Notes: a model not told the origin generated them from the sequence alone. 64,000 nucleotides of DNA from Micromonospora solifontis (GCF_003725545.1 NZ_RJLN01000031.1:1-64000), one strand, 5' to 3'; numbered from the stretch's first letter, positions 17,302 through 26,470 are shown. Made by a program: numbers and translations.

Positions 17302-17745
17302 ATGGAGTGGCAACTGGTGATCGACTGTCGGGAGCCGTCGCGGCTCGTCGCGTTCTGGGCCGAGGCGCTGCGCTACCGGCCGCAGCCGGCGCCGGACGGG
17401 CATGCGACCTGGCGGGACTGGTATCTGTCGGTGGGGATTCCGGCCGACGAACTGGGCGAGGGTGACTGCGCGGACCGGCTGGAGGATCCCACCGGGGCCG
17501 GGCCGCGGATCTGGTTCCAGCCGGTCCCGGAGTCAAAGTCGATCAAGAACCGGCTGCACATCGACCTGAAGGTCGGCGGCGGCCGGGGCGTGCCGTTGGC
17601 CCGCCGACGGGCTGCGGTCGACGCCGAGGTGGCGCGCCTGACCGGGCTCGGCGCGCGGGTGCTCGGGTCGATGGACGACCCCGACAACGGCTACTACTCG
17701 GCGCAGCTCGCCGACCCGGAGGGCAACGAGTTCTGCGTGGTCTGA
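17302..17745 (+). CDS. VOC superfamily protein (glyoxalase-like)
   Basis: 147 residues. WQLVIDCREPSRLVAFWAEALRY and the ending YYSAQLADPEGNEFCVV are the start and end of a paired beta-alpha-beta VOC domain (Glyoxalase_6 type). NRLHIDLKVG supplies the middle metal-ligand region. Substrate unknown. It ends next to a strong hairpin shared with the convergent panB gene. Confidence 0.85.
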   Translation: MEWQLVIDCREPSRLVAFWAEALRYRPQPAPDGHATWRDWYLSVGIPADELGEGDCADRLEDPTGAGPRIWFQPVPESKSIKNRLHIDLKVGGGRGVPLARRRAAVDAEVARLTGLGARVLGSMDDPDNGYYSAQLADPEGNEFCVV

Positions 17746-17749
17746 TCCG

Positions 17750-17785
17750 GCCGGGCGGCGCGACCCGGGGGCCGCGCCGCCCGGC
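17750..17785. terminator. Bidirectional hairpin terminator between VOC gene and panB
   Basis: Perfect 13-bp stem, GCCGGGCGGCGCG (17750-17762) with CGCGCCGCCCGGC (17773-17785), and a 10-base loop, between convergent stop codons. No U-run, which is common in high-GC genomes. Confidence 0.7.
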
Positions 17786-17791
17786 GTGCGG

Positions 17792-18637
17792 TCAGAAGGT
17801 GTGCTCGGCGGCGGGGAACTCGCCGCCGCGTACCTCGTCGGCGAAGCGGCGGGTGGCGTCGGTCAACGCCCCGGCCAGGTCGGCGTAGCGCTTCACGAAG
17901 CGCGGGGCCTTGCCGGTGCGCAGCCCGGCCATGTCCTGCCAGACCAGCACCTGGCCGTCGGTGTCCGGGCCGGCGCCGATGCCGACGGTGGGGATCCGCA
18001 GCTCGGCGGTGATCCGCTTGGCCACCTCACCGGGGACCATCTCCAGCACCACCGCGAAGGCGCCCGCCTCGGCGACCGCCCGGGCGTCGGCGATCACCTC
18101 CTCGGCGGTGTCGCCCCGGCCCTGCACCCGGTAGCCACCCAGGGTGTGTTCGCTCTGCGGGGTGAAGCCGATGTGCGCCATCACCGGGATGCCGGCCCCG
18201 ACGATCGCCTCGATCTGGGCGGCGCACCGCCGGCCGCCCTCCAGCTTCACCGCGTGGCAGCCGCCCTCCTTCATGAACCGCACCGCGGTCCGCAGGGCCT
18301 GCGTCGGCCCCTCCTCGTACGAGCCGAAGGGCAGGTCACCGACGATCAGTGCCTGCCGGGTGGCCCGGACCACCGCGCGGACCAGCGGCAGCAGCTCCTC
18401 GGCGGTCACCGGCAGGGTGGTCTCGTACCCGAAGACGTTGTTCGCCGCCGAGTCGCCGACCAGCAGCACCGGGATGCCCGCCTGGTCGAAGATCGCGGCG
18501 GTGTACTGGTCGTACGAGGTGAGCATCGCCCAGCGCTCGCCGCGGTCCTTGGCGGCGATCAGATCGCGGGTACGGACCCGCCGGGTGGCCGGCCCGCCGT
18601 AGAGGGCGGTCACCTCGGTCGGGGTGGACTCCACCAT
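17792..18637 (-). CDS. panB: 3-methyl-2-oxobutanoate hydroxymethyltransferase
   Basis: 281 residues from the ATG at 18637, which has a strong AAGGAGAAGAG ribosome binding site. [64 protein letters not shown] and [15 protein letters not shown] are PanB signature segments, with Mg-binding Asp in VGDSAA and the catalytic Glu in LEMVP. It makes ketopantoate from 2-oxoisovalerate and methylene-THF, the first step of pantothenate and CoA synthesis. It is cytosolic. Confidence 0.95.
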   Translation of the reverse strand: MVESTPTEVTALYGGPATRRVRTRDLIAAKDRGERWAMLTSYDQYTAAIFDQAGIPVLLVGDSAANNVFGYETTLPVTAEELLPLVRAVVRATRQALIVGDLPFGSYEEGPTQALRTAVRFMKEGGCHAVKLEGGRRCAAQIEAIVGAGIPVMAHIGFTPQSEHTLGGYRVQGRGDTAEEVIADARAVAEAGAFAVVLEMVPGEVAKRITAELRIPTVGIGAGPDTDGQVLVWQDMAGLRTGKAPRFVKRYADLAGALTDATRRFADEVRGGEFPAAEHTF

Positions 18638-18767
18638 GACTCTTCTCCTTCCTCGAGGCCGCGCTCGCGGTCCCCGGGTTCCGCCGCGATCGTCGCACCG
18701 GAGAACCGGCCGTGGGCAGGTCGGAGTGGAGGATTTCACTTCCCCCGGCCCGGGCCGGGGGAAGTGG

Positions 18768-20531
18768 TCAGCCGTGCTCGCGCCAGCGGTTGGTGATCGG
18801 CAGCCGGCGGTCCCGCCCGAACGCCTTGATCGAAATCTTGGTGCCGGGGGCGGACTGCCGGCGCTTGTACTCGGCGGTATCCACCATCCGCAGCACCTTG
18901 TCCACGACGGCCGGGTCGTGGCCGGACGCGATCAGCCCCTCCCGGCCCAGGTCGCCGTCGACGTAGCCGATCAGGATCGGGTCGAGCACGTCGTACTCGG
19001 GCAGGCTGTCGCTGTCGAGCTGGCCCGGGCTCAGCTCGGCCGACGGCGGCTTGCCGATCGAGCTCTCCGGGATCGGCGGAGTCTCGCCCCGGCGCTCGGC
19101 GTCCGCGTTGCGCCACTTCGCCAGCCGCCAGACCAGCGTCTTCCAGACATCCTTGATCGGGTTGTAGCCGCCCACCGAGTCGCCGTACAGGGTGGAGTAG
19201 CCCACCGCCAGCTCGCTCTTGTTGCCGGTGGTGAGGACCAGGTGACCCTCCTGGTTCGACAGCGCCATGAGGATCACGCCGCGCACCCGGGCCTGGAGGT
19301 TCTCCACCGTCACCCCGGACAGCGACATGTTGGCCAGGAAGGTGTCCACCATGGGCTGGATCGGCTCGATCCGGTAGTCCAGGCCGGTCCGCTTGGCCAG
19401 CTCCGCCGCGTCGGCCCGGGAGTGCTCCGAGGAGTGCTGGCTGGGCAGCGACACCCCGACGACCCGGTCGTGACCGAGCGCGTCGACCGCGATGGCCGCG
19501 CACACGGCGGAGTCGATGCCGCCGGACAGGCCGAGCACGACCGACGGGAACCGGTTCTTGTTGACGTAGTCGCGCAGGCCCAGCACGAGCGCCTGCCACA
19601 CCTCGGCCTCGTCGGCGACCGGCTCGATGATCCCGCCGCGCGCGACCGCCCCGGTGGGGGCCGGCGGGAGGATGTCGCTGATCTTGGCCCGGACCACCCG
19701 CATGTCGTCGGCGAGCTGCTCGACGGGCTCGACGCGCTCCTTCGCCGCCGGCAGCTCGACGTCGTGCACCAGCAGGTGCTCGACGAACTGCGGCGCCCGG
19801 GCGAGCAGCATGCCGTCCGCGCTGACGATCATCGAGTCACCGTCGTAGACCAGCTCGTCCTGGCCGCCGACCATGTTGACGTACGCGATGGCGGCGCCGG
19901 CCTCGGCGGCCCGGCGGCGGACCAGCGGCAGCCGGACGTCGTCCTTGTTCAGCTCGTACGGCGAGCCGTTGATGGTGAGCACCAGCCCGACGCCGGCCTG
20001 CCGGGCGACGGCGAACGGGCCGCCGGCCTGCCAGAGGTCCTCGCAGATGGTCAGCGCCACGTCCACCCCGCCGATCCGCACCACGGTGAGGGTGTCGCCG
20101 GGGACGAAGTACCGGTCCTCGTCGAAGACGCCGTAGTTGGGCAGGTGGTGCTTGAAGTACCGGGCCGCGACCGCACCGCGGTGCAGCAGCGCGGCGGCGT
20201 TGCGGGCACCCTTGCCCGGCTCGGCGTCGCCGCTCACCTGGGGCGGGCCGTCCGCGTCCAGGTAGCCCACCAGGACCGGCAGGTCGCCGAGCCCGTCGGC
20301 GGCCAGGTCGGCGGCGAGCCGTTCCAGTGCGGCCCGGGACGCGGCGACGAAGGACCGGCGGAACACCAGGTCCTCCACCGGGTACCCGGTCAGCATCAGC
20401 TCCGGGAAGAGGGCGAGCTGAGCGCGGGCGTCGGCGGCCTTGCGGGTCCAGGCGCGGACCAGGTCGGCGTTGCCGGCGAGGTCGCCGACGGTGGGGTTGA
20501 CCTGGCACAGGGCGAGACGCAGGGTGGGCAT
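18768..20531 (-). CDS. nadE: Glutamine-dependent NAD+ synthase
   Basis: 587 residues from the ATG at 20531. The N-terminal nitrilase-like glutaminase (about 1-270) starts [15 protein letters not shown], with catalytic Glu in [11 protein letters not shown], Lys in [11 protein letters not shown] and Cys in ALTICEDLW. The C-terminal ATP-pyrophosphatase has the P-loop [15 protein letters not shown] and [17 protein letters not shown]. It converts deamido-NAD+ to NAD+ with ATP and Gln. A stump of a different, ammonia-type nadE lies at 48072-48395. Confidence 0.95.
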   Translation of the reverse strand: MPTLRLALCQVNPTVGDLAGNADLVRAWTRKAADARAQLALFPELMLTGYPVEDLVFRRSFVAASRAALERLAADLAADGLGDLPVLVGYLDADGPPQVSGDAEPGKGARNAAALLHRGAVAARYFKHHLPNYGVFDEDRYFVPGDTLTVVRIGGVDVALTICEDLWQAGGPFAVARQAGVGLVLTINGSPYELNKDDVRLPLVRRRAAEAGAAIAYVNMVGGQDELVYDGDSMIVSADGMLLARAPQFVEHLLVHDVELPAAKERVEPVEQLADDMRVVRAKISDILPPAPTGAVARGGIIEPVADEAEVWQALVLGLRDYVNKNRFPSVVLGLSGGIDSAVCAAIAVDALGHDRVVGVSLPSQHSSEHSRADAAELAKRTGLDYRIEPIQPMVDTFLANMSLSGVTVENLQARVRGVILMALSNQEGHLVLTTGNKSELAVGYSTLYGDSVGGYNPIKDVWKTLVWRLAKWRNADAERRGETPPIPESSIGKPPSAELSPGQLDSDSLPEYDVLDPILIGYVDGDLGREGLIASGHDPAVVDKVLRMVDTAEYKRRQSAPGTKISIKAFGRDRRLPITNRWREHG

Positions 20532-20671
20532 GCCCTCATCTTGCCCCAGCCGGAGGGGCCGAATCCGGCCGGACGCGGGAGACGCCGGACACCTCGCTCC
20601 GGGCGGCGGGCCGGCCGGCGGGGCGGCGTCCCCGGGGCGGGACACGGCAGGACGACCGCCGGGGTGGTCGC

Positions 20672-20687
20672 GTAACGTCGGCGTAAC
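20672..20687 (+). promoter_or_regulatory. Weak GlnR-like box upstream of glnA2
   Basis: GTAAC-GTCGGC-GTAAC matches the GlnR half-site pattern GTNAC-n6-GAAAC except for one base. No second box is found at the usual 22-bp spacing, so this is a low-confidence candidate. It lies 80 bases before the glnA2 start, between it and the divergent nadE. Confidence 0.3.
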
Positions 20688-20766
20688 GAGGCCCGGGGAG
20701 ACTGGGCGGTCAGGTCGGGTAAAGCCCGGCCGAAGGCGGACAAGAGTGTCGCGAGGGGTTGGGGAA

Positions 20767-22116
20767 GTGGACCGTCAGCAGGAGTTCGTCCTCCGTACGC
20801 TGGAAGAGCGGGACATCCGGTTCGTCCGGCTGTGGTTCACCGACGTGCTCGGCACGCTCAAGAGCGTGTCGGTGGCCCCGGCGGAGCTGGAGGCGGCCTT
20901 CGAGGAGGGCATCGGATTCGACGGCTCGGCGATCGAGGGCTTCGCCCGGGTCTTCGAGTCCGACATGGTGGCCATGCCCGACCCGACCACCTTCCAGGTC
21001 TTCCCGTTCGAGGGCGGGGTGAGCGGCGAGAGCGCCCGGATGTTCTGCGACATCCTCCTGCCCGACGGCAGCCCGTCCTGGGCCGACCCCCGGCACGTGC
21101 TGCGCCGGGCACTGTCCAAGGCCGCCGAGAAGGGCTTCACCTTCTACACCCACCCCGAGATCGAGTTCTTCCTGCTCGAGAACGGCGCCAACGACGGCTC
21201 GCTGCCGACCCCGGTGGACACCGGCGGCTACTTCGAGCACACCACCCACGCCGTGGCCCGGGACTTCCGCCGCCAGGCGGTGCTGGCCCTGGAGCGGATC
21301 GGCATCTCGGTGGAGTTCAGCCACCACGAGGTCGCCCCCGGCCAGCAGGAGATCGACCTGCGCTACGCCGACGCGCTGACCACCGCCGACAACATCATGA
21401 CCTTCCGGCACGTGGTGAAGGAGGTGGCGCTCTCCACCGGGGTGCAGGCCAGCTTCATGCCGAAGCCCTTCACCGACCAGCCGGGCAGCGGCATGCACAC
21501 CCACCTGTCGCTGTTCGAGGGGGAGCGCAACGCGTTCCACGACGCCGGCGACCCGATGAAGCTGTCCAAGGTGGCCAAGTCGTTCATCGCCGGGCTGCTC
21601 ACCCACGCCCGCGAGTACACGGCGGTCACCAACCAGTGGGTCAACTCGTACAAGCGGCTCTTCCCGCAGGCGCTGCCGGACCGGATCACCGAGAGCCCGG
21701 CGTACGTCTGCTGGGGCCACCTGAACCGGTCCGCGCTGGTCCGGGTGCCGGCCTACGGCAAGCCGAACTCGGCCCGGGTGGAGGTCCGCTCGCTGGACTC
21801 GGCGACCAACCCCTACCTGGCCTTCGCGGTCATGCTCGGCGCCGGCCTCAAGGGCATCGAGGAGGGGTACGAGCTGCCTCCGGGCGCGGAGGACGACGTC
21901 TGGTCGCTGAGCAGCGCCGAGCGGCGGGCCATGGGCTACGAGGCGCTGCCGGAGAACCTGGCCGAGGCGATCGACGTGATGGCCGGCTCGGAGCTGGTCG
22001 CCGAGGTACTCGGCGAGCACGTCTTCGACTTCTTCCTGCGCAACAAGCGGGCCGAGTGGGAGCAGTACCGCCGCGAGGTCACCCCGTACGAGCGGCAGCG
22101 CTACCTCTCGCTCTAG
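20767..22116 (+). CDS. glnA2: Type I glutamine synthetase, GlnA2-type
   Basis: 449 residues from GTG 20767 (GTG 20746 is in frame and possible). The FDGSAIEGFARV, PEIEFFL, FSHHEVAPGQQEID, PGSGMHTHLSL and NSYKRL motifs cover the beta-grasp domain, Glu/ATP sites and metal ligands. Around the place where GlnA has the adenylylated tyrosine (LYDLPPEE) this protein reads VWSLSSAE, so GlnE control is not expected. Its closest remembered counterpart is M. tuberculosis Rv2222c. It may make glutamine or act on glutamate analogues. Confidence 0.92.
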   Translation: MDRQQEFVLRTLEERDIRFVRLWFTDVLGTLKSVSVAPAELEAAFEEGIGFDGSAIEGFARVFESDMVAMPDPTTFQVFPFEGGVSGESARMFCDILLPDGSPSWADPRHVLRRALSKAAEKGFTFYTHPEIEFFLLENGANDGSLPTPVDTGGYFEHTTHAVARDFRRQAVLALERIGISVEFSHHEVAPGQQEIDLRYADALTTADNIMTFRHVVKEVALSTGVQASFMPKPFTDQPGSGMHTHLSLFEGERNAFHDAGDPMKLSKVAKSFIAGLLTHAREYTAVTNQWVNSYKRLFPQALPDRITESPAYVCWGHLNRSALVRVPAYGKPNSARVEVRSLDSATNPYLAFAVMLGAGLKGIEEGYELPPGAEDDVWSLSSAERRAMGYEALPENLAEAIDVMAGSELVAEVLGEHVFDFFLRNKRAEWEQYRREVTPYERQRYLSL

Positions 22117-22196
22117 ATCACTGTGGTGCGGTGCCGCTATCGTCTGCGGCACCGCCCCGGCACGCGCGTCGGGCAGGCGAGCCGGGGAGGCGTTCG

Positions 22197-22622
22197 GTGC
22201 TGGGAGATCTGCTCAACGGGGCGTGGCAGAGCATCGTGTTCGGCGTCGTCGGGGTGGCGCTGATGGCGGCCGGCTTCCTGCTGGTCGACCTGCTCACCCC
22301 GGGCCGGCTGCGCGAGCTGATCTGGGTGCGCCGCAACGGCAACGCGGGGCTGCTGCTCGCCGCCAATCAGCTCGGCATCGCCGGGATCGTCTTCACCGCG
22401 ATCCTGACCAGCTACAGCGACTTCACCAAGGGCCTGGCCTCGACGGTCATCTTCGGCGTGATCGGGCTGGCCATCATGGCGCTGGCCTTCTTCGTGCTCG
22501 ACCTGCTCACCCCCGGCCGGCTGGGCGAGATCATCTGCTCCGACGAGCCGCACCCGGCGGCCCGGGTCAGCGCCGCCACCCACTTCGGCGCGGCGCTGAT
22601 CGTCTGCGCCTGCATCGCCTGA
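22197..22622 (+). CDS. DUF350 family membrane protein
   Basis: 141 residues with four membrane segments in two similar halves. The motif LLVDLLTPGRLRELIW in the first half recurs as FVLDLLTPGRLGEII in the second, which is the internal duplication typical of DUF350. The GTG at 22197 follows GGGGAGG. Function unknown; members often sit near envelope-stress or amidoligase-type genes elsewhere. Confidence 0.85.
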   Translation: MLGDLLNGAWQSIVFGVVGVALMAAGFLLVDLLTPGRLRELIWVRRNGNAGLLLAANQLGIAGIVFTAILTSYSDFTKGLASTVIFGVIGLAIMALAFFVLDLLTPGRLGEIICSDEPHPAARVSAATHFGAALIVCACIA

Positions 22623-22655
22623 GCACTGTCGTACCCAGGGCCTAGCGTCCGGGAC

Positions 22656-23348
22656 GTGAACCGGACCGACCGTCTCTACGCCCTGGTGGAGGAGCTGCGG
22701 GCGGTGTCGCCGCGCCCGCGCAGTGCCCGCTGGCTGGCCCAGCGCTTCGAGGTCAGCGCCCGGACCATCGAGCGCGACATCGCCGCGCTCCAGGGCGCCG
22801 GCGTGCCGATCTGGGCCGAGCCGGGCCGCACCGGCGGTTACATGGTCGACCGCGCGCGGACCCTGCCGCCGGTCAACCTCAGCCCCACCGAGGCGGTGGC
22901 GATGGCCGTGGCGCTGCACCGGCTCGACGGCACGCCGTTCGCCGCGGCCGCCGGTGCGGCGCTGCGCAAGCTGGTCGCCGTGATGCCCGCCGCCGACGTG
23001 GCCGAGGCGCACCGCCTCGCCGGCCGGGTGCGGCTCATCGGCCGTGGGCCGGCCACGCCCGTCCCGGCCGCCGTCGCCGACGCGGTCGCCGCCCGGCGGG
23101 TGCTGCGCCTGCGGTACGCGGACCGCGCCGGCGCGGGCTCGGTGCGCGACGTGGAGCCGCTGGCCTACCTGGGCAACCCGACGCACTGGTACCTGGTCGC
23201 CTGGTGCCGGCTGCGGGACGGGCTGCGCTGCTTCCGGACCGACCGGATCGTCTCGGTGCGCCCGCTGGCCGAGCCGGTGACCCGGGAGCTGCGCCCCGAG
23301 GACATCGACATCCCGCACGACCGGGTACGCCCGCTCAGCCTGGTCTGA
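22656..23348 (+). CDS. WYL-domain HTH transcriptional regulator (YafY type)
   Basis: 230 residues. The N-terminal HTH_11 helix-turn-helix is YALVEELRAVSPRPRSARWLAQRFEVSARTIERDIAALQGAG. The WYL domain follows (ARRVLRLRYADRAG, DVEPLAYLGNPTHWYLVAWCRLR, RCFRTDRIVSV). The short version, without a C-terminal extension, is common next to a VOC gene, as here (23445). It probably regulates that gene in response to a ligand bound by WYL. Confidence 0.9.
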   Translation: MNRTDRLYALVEELRAVSPRPRSARWLAQRFEVSARTIERDIAALQGAGVPIWAEPGRTGGYMVDRARTLPPVNLSPTEAVAMAVALHRLDGTPFAAAAGAALRKLVAVMPAADVAEAHRLAGRVRLIGRGPATPVPAAVADAVAARRVLRLRYADRAGAGSVRDVEPLAYLGNPTHWYLVAWCRLRDGLRCFRTDRIVSVRPLAEPVTRELRPEDIDIPHDRVRPLSLV

Positions 23349-23444
23349 GAACGCGGGGAAACACCGACAGGACGCTGTCGCGGACGTCGCCGAGGCTGAC
23401 TTCTGACGACGCCGGCCGACCGGCCGGCGCACCGAGGAGGAACC

Positions 23445-23819
23445 ATGTCCCGCACGCCCGTCACCTGGTTCGAGATCGGCTCCGACCGGCCGGAGGAGGT
23501 CGAGCGCTTCTACGCGGACCTGTTCGGCTGGACCTTCGAGGAGCAGGGCGGCCCGGGTGCGTCGTACCGGCAGACGGCGGCCGGTGAGGAGCAGGGGATC
23601 GGGGGCGCGATCCGGGCCACGAACGGCCAGTCCCCGAACTACGCGATCTTCTACGCCGAGGTGGCCGACGTGGCGGAGACCTGCCGCCGGGCCGAGGCGG
23701 CCGGTGGCAAGGTGCTGGTGCCGCTGCGTACGACGCCGAGCGGGCTGACCTTCGCCCATCTGCTCGACCCGTCCGGCAACCACATCGGCGTCTTCACCCC
23801 GCCGGCAGCCGCCGCCTGA
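23445..23819 (+). CDS. VOC family protein under probable WYL control
   Basis: 124 residues. PVTWFEIGSDRPEEVERFYADLFGWTF, AIFYAEVADVAETCRRAEAAGGKVL and FAHLLDPSGNHIGVF give the two beta-alpha-beta-beta-beta halves. The GAGGAGG ribosome binding site is close to the ATG. It belongs to the small 27 kDa-antigen CFP30B/glyoxalase-like group. Substrate unknown. It follows the WYL regulator in the same direction. Confidence 0.88.
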   Translation: MSRTPVTWFEIGSDRPEEVERFYADLFGWTFEEQGGPGASYRQTAAGEEQGIGGAIRATNGQSPNYAIFYAEVADVAETCRRAEAAGGKVLVPLRTTPSGLTFAHLLDPSGNHIGVFTPPAAAA

Positions 23820-23834
23820 TCGCCGGAGCAGTGT

Positions 23835-23898
23835 GGGTGGCCCCGCCGTGCCGGCCGGGAGGGAGGTACGGCCGGGCTGAGGGGCGGCGGGGCCACCC
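23835..23898. terminator. Hairpin between VOC gene and secreted-protein gene
   Basis: Perfect 14-bp arms GGGTGGCCCCGCCG (23835-23848) and its complement (23885-23898) lie between convergent genes. The loop contains a smaller hairpin (CGGCC..GGCCG). It is a probable terminator for both. Confidence 0.65.
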
Positions 23899-23901
23899 GG
23901 G

Positions 23902-24357
23902 TCAGTTGTCGCCGTGGCCGTGCCAGCCGCCGCGGTGGCCGGCGCCACCGGGGCCGGGGAAGACGCCGGACTGGACGGCCTTCAGCACCGCGTCGGCCTG
24001 CTCCTGGGTGAGCTTGCCGTCCTTGACGGCCTGGTCCAGCCGCTCCTTCAGCTTCGCCTGCCGATCCTCGGTGGACGGCCGCTCCGGCCGATCGGCCCGG
24101 TGCTGGTCGCGCAGCTTCTCCAGCGCCGCGGTGACCTTGTCGGTCGGTACGCCCAGCTCCTTCGCGAGCGACTCGGCGAACTCCTGCTGCCGGTCGGCGC
24201 GCTGCTGCTGCCGGTCGCCGCCCTGGTCGGTGCTCGTGCTGGCGCTCGGGCTCTTGTCGTCGGCGAGCGCCACCGTCGGGGCGGCGATCCCGACGCCGAG
24301 CACCCCCGCGGCGGCCAGGCCGACCAGCAGCTGCTTCCTCGACATCCTGCGGATCAT
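23902..24357 (-). CDS. Secreted helical protein of unknown function
   Basis: 151 residues from the ATG at 24357 (GGAGAA ribosome binding site). The signal sequence is RKQLLVGLAAAGVLGVGIAAPTVALA (about residues 6-31), with a likely cut after ALA. The mature part is Gln/Asp/Arg-rich and helical, includes ELGVPTDKVTAALEKLRDQH and DGKLTQEQADAVLKAVQSG, and ends in a Gly/His-rich tail (GGAGHRGGWHGHGDN) that could bind metal. The LTQEQADA pattern occurs in DUF2680-like secreted proteins. Function unknown. Confidence 0.75.
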   Translation of the reverse strand: MIRRMSRKQLLVGLAAAGVLGVGIAAPTVALADDKSPSASTSTDQGGDRQQQRADRQQEFAESLAKELGVPTDKVTAALEKLRDQHRADRPERPSTEDRQAKLKERLDQAVKDGKLTQEQADAVLKAVQSGVFPGPGGAGHRGGWHGHGDN

Positions 24358-24536
24358 GCGGTTCTCCAGTTCGGTGGTGGTGCGATGACGCCACCGACAG
24401 TGACCGTCGAACCTGGGGAAACGCCGTCGCGACCCTATGAAGACGCTGACAATGCGGCGTCGAATCGGACAAACAGGTTGCGGAAGTGTGTCCGGTTCCG
24501 GCAGCGTGGGCCGTTCCCGAGCGAAAGGTGAGCGCC

Positions 24537-25421
24537 GTGACACCTCCTGCCATCCGCGAGATTCCGCTGACCGGGCCGGGCACCGGACCGTACGGGATCA
24601 CCACCGGGCCGGACGGCGCGCTCTGGCTCACCCTGGCCGGGTCGGGCGGCGTCGCCCGGCTCGGACCCGGCGGCGAGGTGCGGACCCACCGCACCGATCC
24701 GGCGGAGAGCCGGCCGCTGATCATCGTCACCGGGCCGGACGGCGCCCTCTGGTACACCCGCTCCGGGGACCACCGGCTCGGCCGCATCACCGTCGACGGG
24801 CAGGCCGGCTCCGTCGCGCTGCCAACCGGCACCGCCCCCTGCGGTCTGGCCGTCGGCCCCGACGGCGCCCTCTGGTACGCGGGGATGGGCGACGACACCG
24901 TCGGCCGGGTCACCGTCGACGGGCAGGTCAGCACGTTCCCGCTGCCGGTCGCCAAGGGCTTCCCGTCGATGCTGGCCGCCGGGCCGGACGGGGCGCTCTG
25001 GCTCACCCTCAACCAGGCGAACGCGATCGGCCGGGTGGGTCTCGACGGCGAGGTCGCCCTGCACGCCCTGCCGACCGACGCCGCCGGGCCGGTCGGCATC
25101 ACCCTCGGCGGGGACGGCGCGCTCTGGTTCGTCGAGATCGCCGCCGGTCAGCTCGGCCGGATCACCCCGGACGGCACCATCGACGAGTTCCCGCTGCCGG
25201 ACCGCGCCGCCCGCCCGCACGCCATCGTGGCCGACCCCGCCGGCAGCTGCTGGTTCACCGAATGGGGCGCGAACCGGATCGGCCACATCGACCCCGCCGG
25301 CCGCATCACCGGACACGACCTGCCCACCCCCCACTCGGAACCCCACGGCCTCACCGTCACCCCCGACGCCCAGGTCTGGGCCGCCCTCGAAACCGGCGCG
25401 GTTGCCCACCTCACCCCCTGA
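24537..25421 (+). CDS. Virginiamycin B lyase (Vgb)-like seven-bladed propeller
   Basis: 294 residues from GTG 24537, with AAAGGTGAG upstream. Seven repeats carry GPDGALW or its variants (GGDGALW, DPAGSCW, TPDAQVW), one per blade. The last blade has PHGLTV followed by a Trp and a late Glu (AALETG), like the end of Staphylococcus Vgb where the catalytic His and Glu lie (recalled, not aligned). Vgb linearises streptogramin B by elimination at the ester bond. Many actinomycete homologues are untested, so it may instead be a SMP-30/gluconolactonase-like propeller. No signal peptide. Confidence 0.75.
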   Translation: MTPPAIREIPLTGPGTGPYGITTGPDGALWLTLAGSGGVARLGPGGEVRTHRTDPAESRPLIIVTGPDGALWYTRSGDHRLGRITVDGQAGSVALPTGTAPCGLAVGPDGALWYAGMGDDTVGRVTVDGQVSTFPLPVAKGFPSMLAAGPDGALWLTLNQANAIGRVGLDGEVALHALPTDAAGPVGITLGGDGALWFVEIAAGQLGRITPDGTIDEFPLPDRAARPHAIVADPAGSCWFTEWGANRIGHIDPAGRITGHDLPTPHSEPHGLTVTPDAQVWAALETGAVAHLTP

Positions 25422-25427
25422 CCCGTC

Positions 25428-25490
25428 GGTCGATCATGAAGTTGGCGGCAGTCGTCGATCTTCAAACCGCCGTCAACTTCATGATCGACC
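25428..25490. repeat. Palindromic repeat, family C (GATCATGAAGTT type)
   Basis: Arms 25428-25449 and 25469-25490 are complementary over 22 bp with one mismatch, with a 19-base loop, between the convergent vgb-like and LD-carboxypeptidase genes. Its position would let it act as a terminator, but it lacks a U-run. Confidence 0.8.
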
Positions 25491-25492
25491 AG

Positions 25493-25540
25493 GTGGGGTG
25501 GGGGTGGGGTGGGTGGGGGGTGGGGGGGTGGGGTGGGGGG
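25493..25540 (+). repeat. G-run tract able to form G-quadruplexes
   Basis: 48 bases consist only of G and T (plus the flanking ATTAG), with at least eight runs of three or more G, on the plus strand. The tract ends at the stop codon (TAA) of the reverse-strand LD-carboxypeptidase gene. It follows the family C hairpin directly. Confidence 0.8.
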
Positions 25541-26470
25541 TTAGGTGACGGCGGGGGTGACGGTGAGGGTGGCGGTTTGGGTGTCGAGGGTTGCCGGGGT
25601 GCCGACGGGGACCGTCAGTTGGCCGACGCCGTGGCCGATCGGGAGGCCACCGAGGACCGGGACGCCGAGATCGCCGAGGCGCTCGACCAGCACGTCGTTG
25701 ACGGTGGTGTCCCAGCCGTCCGCGCAGTCGGTGAACTGACCCACCGCCACCCCGGCGATCCCGTCCAGCGCGCCGCAGCGGCGCAGGTGGGTGAGCATCC
25801 GGTCGACCTTGTACGGCGGCTCCTGCACCTCCTCGATCAGCAGGATCGCACCGGTCAGGTCCGGCATGTCCCGGGTACCGATCGACGCGGTGATCAGGCA
25901 GAGGTTGCCGCCGAGCAGCCGGCCCTCGGCCCGGCCGGGCACCCGCACCGGGTACGTCTCCTCCTCCGGCACCGCCTCGACGGTCACCGGTTCGGTGGTC
26001 ATCAGCGCGGCGTGCAGCGACTCCGCCGAGCGGGGCGGGGTCCGGTCGTCCAGCCAGGCCGCCCCCGGGCCGTGCACGCCGGCCAGCCGGGCGCCCCGCC
26101 AGAGCGCGAACTGCAGCGCGGTGATGTCGGAGAAGCCGGCCACCACCTTCGGGTCCCGGCGTACCGCCGCCATGTCGATCAGGTCGACCACCCGCTGCGC
26201 GCCGTAGCCGCCCCGGGTGCAGATCACCCCGCGCACCTCGGGGTCGGCGAACGCGGTGTTCAGGTCGGCGGCGCGCAGTTCATCCCCGCCGGCCAGGTAG
26301 CCCTGGCGGGCGTACGCGTTCGGCGCCAGCACCGGGCGCAGCCCCCAGCCGGTCAGCAGTTCGATGCCGCGCGCCACCCGCTCGGGGCGGGTGGGGCCGG
26401 ACGGCGACACCAGCATCACCGGGTCGCCGGGACGCAGGACCGGGGGGCGCAGGCAGTCGTCGGTGGGCAC
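25541..26470 (-). CDS. LD-carboxypeptidase (peptidase family S66)
   Basis: 309 residues from GTG 26470. LRPGDPVMLVSPSGPT, then ICTRGGYGAQRVVDLID with the nucleophile region, VVAGFSDITALQFAL with the FSD motif, and late ILLIEEVQEPPYKVDRML and LPIGHG with the Glu and His of the Ser-Glu-His triad. The family trims the terminal D-Ala of tetrapeptides during peptidoglycan recycling (LdcA) or cleaves microcin C-like compounds (MccF). No signal peptide, so cytosolic. Confidence 0.9.
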   Translation of the reverse strand: MPTDDCLRPPVLRPGDPVMLVSPSGPTRPERVARGIELLTGWGLRPVLAPNAYARQGYLAGGDELRAADLNTAFADPEVRGVICTRGGYGAQRVVDLIDMAAVRRDPKVVAGFSDITALQFALWRGARLAGVHGPGAAWLDDRTPPRSAESLHAALMTTEPVTVEAVPEEETYPVRVPGRAEGRLLGGNLCLITASIGTRDMPDLTGAILLIEEVQEPPYKVDRMLTHLRRCGALDGIAGVAVGQFTDCADGWDTTVNDVLVERLGDLGVPVLGGLPIGHGVGQLTVPVGTPATLDTQTATLTVTPAVT

